Assembly: GCF_001981525.1 (NCBI RefSeq) | Contig: NZ_MPSB01000014.1 | Span: 1 to 64,000, forward strand | DNA from: Sphingomonas jeddahensis | GTDB taxonomy: Bacteria; Pseudomonadota; Alphaproteobacteria; Sphingomonadales; Sphingomonadaceae | Reading direction: 5' to 3' | DNA: 64,000 nt | Shown: piece after piece, positions 12,475-21,362 of the stretch | How the letters are laid out: each line of letters starts with the position of its first letter | Position numbering within the stretch: position 1 is the first letter of the stretch | Translations under genes and position numbers: made by a program | The notes under the pieces: generated by a model | The model's input: the letters and a program-made list of their open reading frames with translations, nothing else | What the model was told of the DNA's origin: nothing | Database searches by the model: none

Positions 12475-13269
12475 TTACGCCGCCAGCCGTTCCGGCTCGG
12501 CGGCTTCTTCCCGCTGCTGGCTGAGGTAGGAGGCCATTTCCTCGCCGAGTTCTTCCTGCGCGCGCTTGTACATCACCGGTTCGGTCAGGCCGAGGCGCTT
12601 GCGGGCGGCGCCCAGCGGCTCGTGCATGAGCTTGAGGTAATCCTCGCCGGCCAGCCACTTGGCCGCCTTGCCGCGCTGATATCCCTCGATCACGGCGCGC
12701 GCGAACAGCGTGCTGCCGGTGATGCGCAGGCTCTTGAGCGCGGCCGCCGAACCGATGAACGCCCAGCCGGCGCCACCGACCTGCGCGTAGCTGAACGCCA
12801 CCAAGGCAGCCTCGCCGAGACTTTCGTCCGCCTTGTAGCCGGTCAGCACATGCCAAATGTCGTGCATGTCGCGGGTGCGGCGACCGAACCAGGCATAGGG
12901 GTGATCGATCTCGACGTTAGCGTTGCCTTCCCGGCTGACGGCGACGAGCCCGTCGGCCGAATAGCCGGTGCTGTCTAGGAAATCGCGATAGGCGGCACCG
13001 ACGGTGCCGGGCGCGAAACTATCGACCCAGGTGCGATCCGAGAAGCGTTCGGCCAGTTCGGCCTGTTCGCGCGCGATCCGGCCACCTTCTTCGGTGCCGA
13101 GCAGCCGCGCATAGCCGGACTCGGTGCTTCCGACGTTGAGCGCGCGCATGATGCGGAACACCTGAACGGTGTCATCGCCGTTGTTGAGCAGCTTCTTGAT
13201 CGCGTCGAGCGCCGTGGTCCAGTCACGACGACCCGTGCTGCCGGGGAAGGGAGGAAGCTTTGCGGCCAT
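12475..13269 (-). CDS. coq4: Coq4-family ubiquinone biosynthesis protein
   Basis: A 264-residue protein with the Coq4 hallmark HDIWHVLTGY near residues 117-126 (HDxxH with a downstream Glu), which binds a divalent metal. Coq4 supports ubiquinone synthesis; recent family work links it to C1 decarboxylation/hydroxylation of the quinone head group. Start at ATG 13269 (MAAKLPP) is preceded by AAGGAG eight bases upstream; a longer frame to 13326 would read through the operator. A 24-base palindrome overlaps this ribosome-binding site, so expression is probably repressor-controlled. Divergent from the HAD gene. Confidence 0.88.
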   Translation of the reverse strand: MAAKLPPFPGSTGRRDWTTALDAIKKLLNNGDDTVQVFRIMRALNVGSTESGYARLLGTEEGGRIAREQAELAERFSDRTWVDSFAPGTVGAAYRDFLDSTGYSADGLVAVSREGNANVEIDHPYAWFGRRTRDMHDIWHVLTGYKADESLGEAALVAFSYAQVGGAGWAFIGSAAALKSLRITGSTLFARAVIEGYQRGKAAKWLAGEDYLKLMHEPLGAARKRLGLTEPVMYKRAQEELGEEMASYLSQQREEAAEPERLAA

Positions 13270-13281
13270 GTGATTCGGCTC

Positions 13282-13305
13282 CTTACTGACAGACGTGTTA
13301 GTAAG
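13282..13305. promoter_or_regulatory. 24-base palindromic operator upstream of coq4
   Basis: CTTACT and AGTAAG at the ends with ACA/TGT inside give nine of twelve complementary pairs about a central axis. Size and AT-rich outer half-sites are typical of TetR-family operators. It overlaps the coq4 ribosome-binding site by three bases and lies in the only intergenic space between coq4 and the divergent HAD gene. The regulator is not in this window. Confidence 0.7.
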
Positions 13306-13392
13306 TTTGCGTGGCTGCTGCGTCAAGCATTTGAGGCGTGTCTAAATGTTGCCGGATGGCTGACGCTACGCCGCGCTGCTATGGCGTCGCGC

Positions 13393-14085
13393 ATGCCGAT
13401 CGATCTCATCTGTCTCGATGCCGACGACACGCTTTGGCACAACATGCGCTTCTTCGCGGCGGCGGAGGAGGCGTTCGTGGCGATGCTGGCGCCGTTCGCC
13501 GAGGCCGGGATTGCGCGCGAGCGGCTGGCGGAGGTGGAGGTGCGTAACTTGCCGCTCTACGGCTATGGCGCGAAGAGCTTCACGCTGTCGATGATCGAGA
13601 CGGCGCTGGAGTTCGGGGCGGACGCCGGCGCGGTGCGCGACGTGCTGGAGGCCGGGCGTGCGCTGCTGGCGCATCCGGTGGAGTTGCTCGATGGGATCGA
13701 GGCGACGCTGGAGGCGCTGGCGGCACGGGCGCGGCTGGTGCTGGTGACCAAGGGTGACCTGTTGCACCAGGAGATGAAGCTTGCCGCCTCGGGGCTGGGC
13801 GAGCGGTTCCACGGGGTGGAGATCGTCAGCGACAAGACGGATCAGACGTTCGCGCGGTTGTTCGCCCGTTATGGCGTGGCGCCGGAGCGGGCGCTGATGG
13901 CAGGCGATTCGATACGGTCGGACGTGCTGCCGGCGCTGGCGGCGGGGGCTTGGGCAGCGTTCGTGCCGCAGGAGGGTGCGTGGGCGCATGAGGTCGCGCC
14001 GCCGCCGGTGGATGCCGCGAGATTTCGGGAGCTCGGGAGCCTGGCGGAGCTGCCGGCGTGGGTGGCGGAGATCGAGGAGGCGTGA
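13393..14085 (+). CDS. HAD-family hydrolase
   Basis: A 230-residue phosphatase-like protein. Motif I is LDADDTLWHN (Asp nucleophile and acid/base Asp) at the N-terminus, motif II VTKGD near 118, motif III Lys in SDKTDQT, and motif IV AGDSIRSDV near 175. The helical cap between motifs I and II places it with the YjjG/HAD-IA type, which act on small phosphorylated metabolites; substrate unknown. ATG 13393 (MPIDLI) starts the core; ATG 13381 four codons earlier is possible. Divergent from coq4 across the palindromic operator. Confidence 0.88.
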   Translation: MPIDLICLDADDTLWHNMRFFAAAEEAFVAMLAPFAEAGIARERLAEVEVRNLPLYGYGAKSFTLSMIETALEFGADAGAVRDVLEAGRALLAHPVELLDGIEATLEALAARARLVLVTKGDLLHQEMKLAASGLGERFHGVEIVSDKTDQTFARLFARYGVAPERALMAGDSIRSDVLPALAAGAWAAFVPQEGAWAHEVAPPPVDAARFRELGSLAELPAWVAEIEEA

Positions 14086-14113
14086 GGGGTCGCTGATGCT
14101 GGCGCTGGCGGAC

Positions 14114-14164
14114 ACGCCCCTCCACCAGCCTTCGGCTGGTCCCCCTCCCCGTGCCGGGGAGGAT
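14114..14164. repeat. Intergenic repeat, family A (half element)
   Basis: Contains the hairpins CCAGCCTTCGGCTGG and CTCCCCGTGCCGGGGAG, matching the right arm of the copy at 84-129. It sits between the convergent HAD and sigma-54 regulator genes, so it may stop transcription from both sides. Confidence 0.8.
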
Positions 14165-14166
14165 AG

Positions 14167-15588
14167 TTACGCCGCGTTGTCGATGCCGAGTTCGCCGAGC
14201 TTGCGGTACAGTGTCGAGCGGCCGATGCCGAGGCGGCGAGCGACTTCGGTCATTCGGCCGCGGTAATGGCCGATGGCGAGCCGGATGACGTCGGCCTCGA
14301 TTTCCTCCAGCGCGCGCAAATTGCCGTCGGGCCGGAACAGTTCGACTCCGCCCGATGTCGCCATATGCTGCGGCTGGGGCGTGCGGATGCGGCGGGCGTT
14401 GAGCGTCGCGATCTGCGGGAAATCGGCGCGGGTGAGGGCGTCGCCCTCGCAAAGCACGGCGGCGCGGAAGAGCGCGTTCTGAAGCTGGCGGACGTTGCCG
14501 GGCCAATCGTAATCAACCAGCAGCGCCAGCGCATCATCGGTGATGCCAAACTGGCGCAGGCCCGGCTGGAGCGCGATCCGGGCAAGCAAGTGACGGGCGA
14601 GGGCGGGGATGTCCTGCGCGCGCTCGCGCAGCGGCGGGATGGTGACGGGAACGACGTTGAGGCGGAAATACAGGTCCTCGCGGAAGCGGCCGGCCTCGAC
14701 TTCCTCGACCAGCCGCTTGTTGGTGGCGGCGATGACGCGGACGTCGACCTCGCGCGCATGACGGGCGCCGAGCGGATGAACCATGCTGGTTTGCAGCGCG
14801 TCGAGCAGCCGTGCCTGGGTCTCGAGCGGCATGTTGCCGATTTCGTCGATGAACAAGGTGCCGCCATCGGCTTCGGCGAACTTGCCGATCTTGCGATCAA
14901 AGGCGCCGGCGAAGGCGCCGGGCTCGTGGCCGAACAATTCGCTGTCGATGAGATTGGCGGGCAGGGTGCCGCAATCCACCGTCAGCATCGGCTTCTTCGC
15001 GCGCGGGCTGGCGGCGTGGACGGCTTCGGCTACCACTTCCTTGCCGACGCCGCTTTCGCCCTCGATCAGCACCGCGACTCGGGCGCGGGCGGCCTTGGCG
15101 GCGATGGCGAGCGCGGCGCGGAACTGGGGCGCGGACCCGACGATCTCGTCGAAGCCGAGCATTGCCGGGATCTTCTCGGTCAGCGGGCGAAGCTCGCCCG
15201 CCGCGGTGCCGGCGACCGCGGCGTCGAGCGCCTGGAGCAGGCGTTCGGGGGCAAGCGGCTTGACCAAGAAATCGGTGGCGCCGGCGCGCATCGCGTTGAC
15301 GGCATGGGCGACCGAGCCGTTCGCCGTCACCACCAGAACCGGCAGCGCCGGGCGGCGGACGCGCAGTTCGGCGATCAGCGCGGAGGCGTCCGCGTCTTCG
15401 CCCCAATGATCAAACAGTATCGCATCGAGCTGCATTCCGTCCTGCGTGCCGAGCGTGGCGATCGCGGTCTCGGCATCGCCGGCAAACAAGGTACGCCAGC
15501 CGCCACGGGCCGCCAGCGCCGCCACCAGACGGCGCTGTGCGGGTTCATCGTCGATCAGCATCAGCATCCGCTGGCCGTTGCGCGTCAT
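14167..15588 (-). CDS. Sigma-54-type response regulator with altered GAFTGA loop
   Basis: A 473-residue NtrC-like regulator: receiver domain (1-120; LIDDEP, Asp60, Lys110), AAA+ domain (about 145-375; Walker A GESGVGKE at 177-184, Walker [12 protein letters not shown]) and a C-terminal Fis-type helix-turn-helix ([19 protein letters not shown]). The sigma-54 contact loop reads GAFAGA at 224-229 instead of GAFTGA. In NtrC-type proteins that Thr touches sigma-54, so activation may be altered. The receiver also lacks the usual Met-Pro after the phospho-Asp region. No partner kinase is adjacent. Target genes are unknown. Confidence 0.9.
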   Translation of the reverse strand: MTRNGQRMLMLIDDEPAQRRLVAALAARGGWRTLFAGDAETAIATLGTQDGMQLDAILFDHWGEDADASALIAELRVRRPALPVLVVTANGSVAHAVNAMRAGATDFLVKPLAPERLLQALDAAVAGTAAGELRPLTEKIPAMLGFDEIVGSAPQFRAALAIAAKAARARVAVLIEGESGVGKEVVAEAVHAASPRAKKPMLTVDCGTLPANLIDSELFGHEPGAFAGAFDRKIGKFAEADGGTLFIDEIGNMPLETQARLLDALQTSMVHPLGARHAREVDVRVIAATNKRLVEEVEAGRFREDLYFRLNVVPVTIPPLRERAQDIPALARHLLARIALQPGLRQFGITDDALALLVDYDWPGNVRQLQNALFRAAVLCEGDALTRADFPQIATLNARRIRTPQPQHMATSGGVELFRPDGNLRALEEIEADVIRLAIGHYRGRMTEVARRLGIGRSTLYRKLGELGIDNAA

Positions 15589-15714
15589 CGTGTGTCCCGT
15601 TGCATCCCGATGCCGGCTTTAGAGCACGCAAGTAAAAGCTCGCTTAAGCAGGCTTGAGGCTTCATCGCTCTTCTGATTAAGACGCCACCCGACATAGTGG
15701 GAAAGAGGATAACC

Positions 15715-15849
15715 ATGGCCCAGCACGGTACGAACCCCGGCGACTACAAAACCCACGAATCCACGTACGGCAAGGTCATGGGGATGATGAAGTGGGGCAC
15801 GGTGGTGTGCGTGGCGCTTGCCGCGCTCGTCGTCTGGCTGATCGCGTAA
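15715..15849 (+). CDS. aa3-type cytochrome c oxidase subunit IV
   Basis: A 44-residue protein, MAQHGTNPGDYKTHESTYGK at the N-terminus, then one transmembrane helix (TVVCVALAALVVWLIA) to the end. The GDYKTHE...MKWGT pattern is that of the small bacterial aa3 oxidase subunit IV family (PF07835), a single-span accessory subunit of the terminal oxidase. GAGG eight bases upstream supports ATG 15715. The stop is only three bases before pntAA, so it is likely the first gene of the transhydrogenase transcript. The catalytic oxidase genes are not in this window. Confidence 0.85.
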   Translation: MAQHGTNPGDYKTHESTYGKVMGMMKWGTVVCVALAALVVWLIA

Positions 15850-15852
15850 GCC

Positions 15853-16974
15853 ATGAAGATCGCTGTCCTCAAGGAGGGGGCGGATGGCGAGCGGCGAGTG
15901 GCAGCAACACCGGAGACGGTGAAGAAGTTCATTCAGCTGGGGGCCGAACTCGCCGTAGAAGCGGGTGCGGGAACCGACGCATCGATCGCTGATCAAGCCT
16001 ATCGCGACGCCGGCGCTGCCGTCGTTGATCGTGCAACCGCGCTGGCGGGTGCTGACATCATCTTGGGCGTGCAGGGGCCGGACCCCGCATCGCTGGCGGG
16101 CGTGAAGCCTGGCGCGTGGCTCGCGGCGGGGCTGAACCCGTTCGGCGAGCGGGCGCGGGTGGACGCCTATGCCGCGGCGGGGATCGAGGCGCTGGCGATG
16201 GAGTTCATGCCGCGGATCACGCGCGCGCAATCGATGGACATCCTGTCGTCGCAATCCAACCTGTCGGGCTACAAGGCGGTGCTTGACGCCGCGGGCGAAT
16301 ATGGCCGGGCGTTTCCGATGATGATGACCGCGGCGGGGACGGTCTCCGCCGCCAAGGTCTTCGTGATGGGCGTGGGCGTCGCCGGGCTTCAGGCGATCGC
16401 CACCGCGCGGCGGCTTGGTGCGCAGGTCTCCGCCACCGACGTGCGATCGGCGACCAAGGAGCAGATCCTGTCGCTGGGCGCCAAGCCAATTTTTGTCGAG
16501 AATGTGGCCGGGATCGAGGGCGAGGGATCGGGCGGTTACGCGACCGAGATGAGCGCGGAATATCAGGCGGCGCAGGCTGAACTGGTGTCGGCGCACATCG
16601 CCAAGCAGGATATCGTCATCACCACCGCATTGATTCCGGGGCGCCCGGCGCCGCGGCTGATCAGCGATGCGCAGGTTGCGACGATGCGCGCGGGCAGCGT
16701 GATCGTTGATCTGGCGGTGGAGCAGGGTGGCAACGTCGAGGGCGCGGTTCCCGGCGAGGTTGTGGTGCGGCACGGCGTGAAGATTGTCGGCCATCGCAAC
16801 GTGCCTTCGCGATTGGCGGCGGATGCCAGCGCGCTGTTTTCGCGTAACCTGTTCAACTTCCTGTCGGCGTTCTGGGACAAGGAACAGGGGCGCCCGGTGC
16901 TGGACGAGGAGATCGGCGACGCGGTTCGGCTGACCCGAGACGGGAAGGTCGTGAACGCGAGGCTCTTGCAGTGA
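15853..16974 (+). CDS. pntAA: NAD(P) transhydrogenase subunit alpha, part 1 (NAD-binding)
   Basis: A 373-residue domain I of proton-translocating transhydrogenase. It begins MKIAVLKEGADGERRVAATP like alanine dehydrogenase/PntA, and has the Rossmann motif GVGVAGLQAIATARRLGA near 172-189. With PntAB and PntB it uses the proton gradient to reduce NADP+ with NADH at the inner membrane. The split PntAA/PntAB arrangement is typical of alphaproteobacteria. It follows the oxidase subunit gene by three bases and is followed by a 223-base gap filled by a repeat before pntAB. Confidence 0.96.
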   Translation: MKIAVLKEGADGERRVAATPETVKKFIQLGAELAVEAGAGTDASIADQAYRDAGAAVVDRATALAGADIILGVQGPDPASLAGVKPGAWLAAGLNPFGERARVDAYAAAGIEALAMEFMPRITRAQSMDILSSQSNLSGYKAVLDAAGEYGRAFPMMMTAAGTVSAAKVFVMGVGVAGLQAIATARRLGAQVSATDVRSATKEQILSLGAKPIFVENVAGIEGEGSGGYATEMSAEYQAAQAELVSAHIAKQDIVITTALIPGRPAPRLISDAQVATMRAGSVIVDLAVEQGGNVEGAVPGEVVVRHGVKIVGHRNVPSRLAADASALFSRNLFNFLSAFWDKEQGRPVLDEEIGDAVRLTRDGKVVNARLLQ

Positions 16975-16975
16975 T

Positions 16976-17190
16976 CCTCTCCGGAACGGTGAGGGGCGCC
17001 GCTCGCGAAGCGAGAGGTAAAGGGGGCGTTCCCCACCCGATCCGTCCGGAGGTGACGCTCGCTTGCAAGCAGCGGCGGTCCATGAGCTATCCCGGGATGC
17101 TGCTTTGGCAGCGTTCCGGGGGAACGCCTCGGCTCGCGCCCTCCACCATGTTTCGCATGGTCCCCCTCCCCGGGCCGGGGAGGATCAGGA
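16976..17190. repeat. Intergenic inverted repeat, family A, inside the pnt operon
   Basis: Several hairpins: CGCTCGCGAAGCGAG near 17002, CCACCATGTTTCGCATGG near 17143, and CTCCCCGGGCCGGGGAG near 17167. Left and right halves resemble the family A arms. It separates pntAA from pntAB (start 17198), whose ribosome-binding site AGGATCAGGAGT follows at once. Confidence 0.75.
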
Positions 17191-17197
17191 GTAGATC

Positions 17198-17497
17198 ATG
17201 AACTTCATCGCTATTTTGTCGATCTTCGTGCTGGCGTGCTTCGTCGGCTATTTCGTGGTCTGGTCGGTCACGCCGGCCTTGCATACGCCACTGATGGCGG
17301 TGACCAATGCGATCTCGTCGGTCATCATCGTTGGCGCGCTGATTGCCGCGGCCGCTAGCGGTTCCCCAAGCGCCAAGTGGCTGGGGCTGCTCGGTGTGGT
17401 GCTGGCGAGCGTCAATATCTTCGGCGGTTTTGCCGTCACCCAGCGCATGCTGGCGATGTACAAGAAGAAGGAGCGGCCGGCGGCCGCCAAACACTGA
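17198..17497 (+). CDS. pntAB: NAD(P) transhydrogenase subunit alpha, part 2 (membrane)
   Basis: A 99-residue membrane subunit with three or four spans: MNFIAILSIFVLACFVGYF, WSVTPALHTPLMAVTNAISS (a strongly conserved PntA domain II motif), VGALIAAAAS and LGVVLASVNIFGGFAVTQRM. It forms part of the proton channel with PntB. AGGAGT just upstream supports ATG 17198. The C-terminal KKKERPAAAKH is cytoplasmic. Confidence 0.95.
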   Translation: MNFIAILSIFVLACFVGYFVVWSVTPALHTPLMAVTNAISSVIIVGALIAAAASGSPSAKWLGLLGVVLASVNIFGGFAVTQRMLAMYKKKERPAAAKH

Positions 17498-17500
17498 TTT

Positions 17501-17584
17501 CGTCATCCCGGGCCTGGTCCGGGGTTCCGCTCCTTTTGGGGTGGGTAGAAACAAGCGGGACCCCGGATCAAGTCCGGGGTGACG
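17501..17584. repeat. Intergenic inverted repeat, family B, inside the pnt operon
   Basis: Arms CGTCATCCCGGGCCTGGTCC and GGATCAAGTCCGGGGTGACG around a short linker. It lies between pntAB and pntB (start 17603) and matches 6565-6655, 53838-53920 and 62626-62708. Confidence 0.85.
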
Positions 17585-17602
17585 AGTAGGGGGTAGAGGA
17601 TA

Positions 17603-19111
17603 GTGGAACACGTCGCGGACAATCCCTGGGTGGCGCTCGCCTATCTGATATCGGGCGTGTGCTTCATCATGGCGCTACGCGGGCTTTCCAGCCCGGAGAG
17701 CAGCCGGCGCGGCAATCGTTATGGCATGATCGGCATGGCCATTGCCGTGCTGACGACGCTCGCGACGCATGTGCCGACCATGCCGGTGCTCGCGGTGGGC
17801 GAGGTCGGCGGCTATGATTATGCCGCGATCCTCCAGCGCGTCGACGCGCTGGCGATGTTCGAGATCCTTGCCGCGATCGGCATCGGCGCGGCGATCGGCG
17901 TGGTCACCGCGCGGCGCATCGCGATGACGGCGATGCCGCAGCTCGTTGCCGCTTTCCACAGCCTGGTCGGCATGGCCGCGGTGCTGGTGGCGATCGCAGC
18001 GTTCCTCAATCCGGTGGCGTTCGGGATCGCGGACGTCGTGACGCCGCTGATCGGCGCGCCGTTTGCCGCCATTCACGGCGTGAGCCGGATCGAGATGATC
18101 CTGGGCGTCGCAATCGGTGCGATCACCTTCTCAGGTAGCGTAATCGCCTTCCTCAAGCTCAACGGCAACATGGGCGGCGCGCCGATCATGCTGCCGGCGC
18201 GCCATGCGATCAATCTTGGCGTTGCGCTGATGATCGTCTGGTTCTCCTTCTCCTTCTGGATGACTCAGGCGCCGCTGGATTTCTGGATCGTTGTCGCCCT
18301 GTCGTTCGCGATCGGCTTCCTGCTGATCATCCCGATCGGCGGCGCGGACATGCCGGTCGTGGTGTCGATGCTGAACAGCTATTCGGGCTGGGCAGCGGCG
18401 GCGATGGGCTTCACGCTGCACAACACCGCGATGATCATCACCGGCGCCTTGGTCGGCAGCTCGGGCGCGATCCTCAGCTACATCATGTGCCGCGCGATGA
18501 ACCGCAGCTTCATCAGCGTTATTGCGGGGGGCTTCGGCGCGGAGTCGGGTCCGAGCGGCGGCGGCGCGGCCCAGATCGACCGGCCGTGGAAGCGCGGCTC
18601 GGCCGAGGACGCGGCCTTCCTGATGAGCCAGGCCGAACAAGTCATCATCGTGCCTGGTTACGGCATGGCCGTTGCGCAGGCGCAACACGTGCTGCGCGAA
18701 ATGGGCGACAAGCTGAAGGCCGAAGGCGTGCGGGTGAAATACGCCATTCACCCCGTGGCGGGGCGTATGCCGGGGCACATGAACGTGCTGCTGGCCGAGG
18801 CAAACGTACCCTATGATGAAGTTTTCGAACTGGAGGATATCAACTCCGAGTTCGCGCAGACCGACGTCGCCTTCGTGATCGGCGCCAACGATGTGACCAA
18901 TCCGGCGGCAAAGACCGACAAAACGTCGCCGATTTATGGCATGCCGGTGCTTGATGTGGAGAAGGCCAAAACGGTTCTTTTCGTAAAACGATCAATGGGC
19001 GGTGTCGGCTATGCGGGGGTCGACAATGAGGTGTTCTACCGCGACAACACCATGATGCTGTTGGCCGATGCGAAGAAGATGGTTGAGGAGATCGTCAAGG
19101 CGCTTGATTGA
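17603..19111 (+). CDS. pntB: NAD(P) transhydrogenase subunit beta
   Basis: A 502-residue protein. About nine spans occupy residues 1-290 (membrane domain II), then domain III binds NADP(H): IIVPGYGMAVAQAQHV near 343, HPVAGRMPGHMNVLLAEA near 385, and FVIGANDVTNPAA near 432. Start is GTG 17603 with AGAGGA upstream; the next ATGs fall within the first span. It completes the three-gene transhydrogenase after a family B repeat. Confidence 0.95.
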   Translation: MEHVADNPWVALAYLISGVCFIMALRGLSSPESSRRGNRYGMIGMAIAVLTTLATHVPTMPVLAVGEVGGYDYAAILQRVDALAMFEILAAIGIGAAIGVVTARRIAMTAMPQLVAAFHSLVGMAAVLVAIAAFLNPVAFGIADVVTPLIGAPFAAIHGVSRIEMILGVAIGAITFSGSVIAFLKLNGNMGGAPIMLPARHAINLGVALMIVWFSFSFWMTQAPLDFWIVVALSFAIGFLLIIPIGGADMPVVVSMLNSYSGWAAAAMGFTLHNTAMIITGALVGSSGAILSYIMCRAMNRSFISVIAGGFGAESGPSGGGAAQIDRPWKRGSAEDAAFLMSQAEQVIIVPGYGMAVAQAQHVLREMGDKLKAEGVRVKYAIHPVAGRMPGHMNVLLAEANVPYDEVFELEDINSEFAQTDVAFVIGANDVTNPAAKTDKTSPIYGMPVLDVEKAKTVLFVKRSMGGVGYAGVDNEVFYRDNTMMLLADAKKMVEEIVKALD

Positions 19112-19238
19112 TCCAAGCTCCTCCGGATCGGACACGAATTCAGTATGGCAGCAATGCCAAACCATTACGGATGTTGGATAGCCGACAAGTAATAAGGTGA
19201 ATGATCGGGTTTGGTCGCGCATTGGAGCGGAGGGGCGC

Positions 19239-20186
19239 ATGCATCTGACTGGACGCGAATATCATGCCGAGTTGAACAGCAGGTTCGATGCTGTGGTGAT
19301 CGCCCCCGGTGACGGCGGGGCAGGGGGGGAGCTGGCCGTAACGGGGGCGGTGTCGCTGGCCGGGGGGCGCGTCGTGGCTGCTTCTCCGCTGGAAGAAGCG
19401 ACTCGGCGGATCGCGGATATCGGATCGCGACCCCTGGTCTTGCTCGATGCACGCGATGTATCCGAGGACGATCTGGTCCGCACATTGTCGCGGCTCGACG
19501 GCCTGGTGGCGGGACGTGACCTGCCCATGGTTGTGGCGATCGGAACGGAGCAGATCGACATTGCGGCCGCCGGGCTGATCTTGTCGCGCCATCAGATCCT
19601 GTGCGATCCGGAGCCAGCCGACTGGATCGGGGCGATCGCAGCAGCGCAGGGCGACAGGCAGTTGGCACTGCACGACCGGGTCAGTGAGGGGGAAGCCGCG
19701 CGACTTGCCAAGCTCAACGCCGAAGTGGCGCGAATCGCCGATGTGCTCGCACGCCTTTCCAAACATGACGAGCAGCCGCGGTCGCTCGTGGTGGCCGAAA
19801 CCAGCTTCGACTATGTCGCGCAGCAGAGCGAAGAGCACGCGATCAGCGCGGCCGACATCCGCCAAATCGTTCGAGCGCGGCGGCTGCGCGACCGTTATGT
19901 AGGGGCAGGGCTGTTCGAGGATCCTGCCTGGGACATGATGCTCGACCTTTACGCCGCCCATCTGGAACGCGCGCATGTCTCCGTTTCCAGCCTGTGCATC
20001 GCGGCGGCGGTGGCGCCGACCACGGCCCTGCGCTGGATCGCGCGACTGACGGAGGCGGGGCTGTTCGAACGCCGGCCCGATCCCTTCGACCGGCGGCGCG
20101 CCTTCATGTCGCTTACCGAGCGCGGGCTGGACGCAATGCGCCGCTATGTCGCCATGGCGCGTGCGCTGGGCCTACCGGTGGTTTGA
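19239..20186 (+). CDS. Winged-helix (MarR-like) transcriptional regulator
   Basis: A 315-residue protein. Residues about 215-300 form a winged helix (WDMMLDLYAAHLE, VSVSSLCIAAAVAPTTALRW, LTEAGLFERRPDPFDRRRAF) of the MarR type often seen in sphingomonads. The N-terminal 200 residues include a receiver-like alpha/beta part (PLVLLDARD, LPMVVAIGTEQIDIAAA) lacking clear phospho-acceptor context, so it may be a degenerate receiver. GGAGGGG-like purines just before ATG 19239 favour that start over GTG 19197. Targets are unknown; the upstream neighbour is pntB. Confidence 0.8.
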   Translation: MHLTGREYHAELNSRFDAVVIAPGDGGAGGELAVTGAVSLAGGRVVAASPLEEATRRIADIGSRPLVLLDARDVSEDDLVRTLSRLDGLVAGRDLPMVVAIGTEQIDIAAAGLILSRHQILCDPEPADWIGAIAAAQGDRQLALHDRVSEGEAARLAKLNAEVARIADVLARLSKHDEQPRSLVVAETSFDYVAQQSEEHAISAADIRQIVRARRLRDRYVGAGLFEDPAWDMMLDLYAAHLERAHVSVSSLCIAAAVAPTTALRWIARLTEAGLFERRPDPFDRRRAFMSLTERGLDAMRRYVAMARALGLPVV

Positions 20187-20576
20187 GCAGCGCAGAGGTT
20201 ACGATTCGCGGTCTGGTGGTCAGCGTTCGCGCGCGGACAACGGTCGTGTGATGTCTGTCGAGACGCGTTCGGGCCGAGCCCGTGATCGTTGCGCGTCTCT
20301 CGACAGGTTCACGACGGAAGGGGCAGCTCGTCGGGACTCATGCGAGCTCGCGCTGAAGCGAAACTCAACACGGCTGATCCGCCTGCTAGCGACGGGCGGG
20401 CTTTCGACGGGCCGGCGCATTCCGCTGCCGGCCATTGTCTGCCAACGGGAGATCGGATGTCGGTGATCCGGCAGCGCGCTTCGACGGGCTCAGCGCAAAC
20501 CGTCAGCGACCACTGGCGGTGGCGAGGCCTGCACGACGTTTCCCGCGAAATACCCGGGATCAGTCGATGGCGGGGG
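20187..20576. other. Intergenic region with degenerate inverted repeats
   Basis: No gene is supported. An imperfect dyad TGTCGAGACGCG (about 20251) and CGCGTCTCTCGACA (about 20293), and CTTCGACGGGCTCAGCGC near 20487, a single arm of the family E repeat found at 62029-62121. The rest is GC-rich without a recognised signal. Confidence 0.5.
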
Positions 20577-20652
20577 TGGTGGGCGCTGACGGGTTCGAAC
20601 CGCCGACCTACTCGGTGTAAACGAGCCGCTCTACCAGCTGAGCTAAGCGCCC
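20577..20652 (-). tRNA. tRNA-Val (anticodon TAC)
   Basis: A full cloverleaf on the minus strand: 7-bp acceptor GGGCGCT/AGCGCCC, D arm with AGCTCAGCTGGTAGAGC, anticodon stem GCTCG/CGAGT with loop TTTACAC (anticodon TAC), T arm GGTTCGAACC, discriminator A and an encoded CCA. 76 bases. Confidence 0.95.
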
Positions 20653-20828
20653 CTGCGCACAGGAGGACGCTCCTTTAGCGCGCCGCGGGAACGGCGCAAG
20701 GCTCAAGGCGCCTCTGATGTCATTGCCGCTCGAGGTGAGGTCGTGTGCTGACACTTGCTGCCACGCCAAATGCGGCCGAGTTTCGCCGACGAGTTGCCCT
20801 GATTGCGCCATCACAGCCTGCCAGAGCG

Positions 20829-21362
20829 ATGAGCATGAAGACACTGCCATTACTCGCTTTTGTCGCCATGCTTTCCGCGAGCTCAGTCGCCGCGCAGGGT
20901 AATGGCGCGATCCTTGGCCCTTATGCCGCGCGGTGCACGAGCGGAAATGCGCCAGCCATCCTGGTCAATGTGGTGGGCGTGAAGCAGCGGACCGGCGCGT
21001 TGCGCCTGCGCACCTATGGCGGCGCGACCTCGACGTGGTTCGAGAAGAAGGGCTGGATCACGCGTGTTGAGATACCGACGCCGGCGAGCGGGCCGATCCG
21101 GATCTGCATGCCGGCGTCCGCACCAGGCACCTATGCGATCGACTTGCGCCACGACATGAACGGCAATGGTGAGACGGACCGCTCCGACGGGGGCGGTGCT
21201 TCGGGCGATCCCAAGGTGACGCTGCTCGATTTTGTGTTCGGTCGCAAGCCTTCGCCCAAGGTGACGGCGGTGGCGGTGGGACGCGGCGTGACCGAGATCA
21301 CGATCACCGCGATGTATTTGAAAGGCGGCGCGCTGCGTCCGGTGAAGCCGGGCGCGCAATGA
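20829..21362 (+). CDS. DUF2141 domain secreted protein
   Basis: A 177-residue protein with a signal peptide (MSMKTLPLLAFVAMLSASSV, cleavage after VAAQ region). The mature part contains the DUF2141 pattern: GALRLRTYGG, IRICMPASAPGTYAI, LRHDMNGNGETDRS (the DxNxNG acidic loop) and FVFGRKPSP. Family members are periplasmic or exported with unknown function. ATG 20829 or 20835 both fit. It ends back-to-back with the next minus-strand gene with no gap. Confidence 0.85.
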   Translation: MSMKTLPLLAFVAMLSASSVAAQGNGAILGPYAARCTSGNAPAILVNVVGVKQRTGALRLRTYGGATSTWFEKKGWITRVEIPTPASGPIRICMPASAPGTYAIDLRHDMNGNGETDRSDGGGASGDPKVTLLDFVFGRKPSPKVTAVAVGRGVTEITITAMYLKGGALRPVKPGAQ

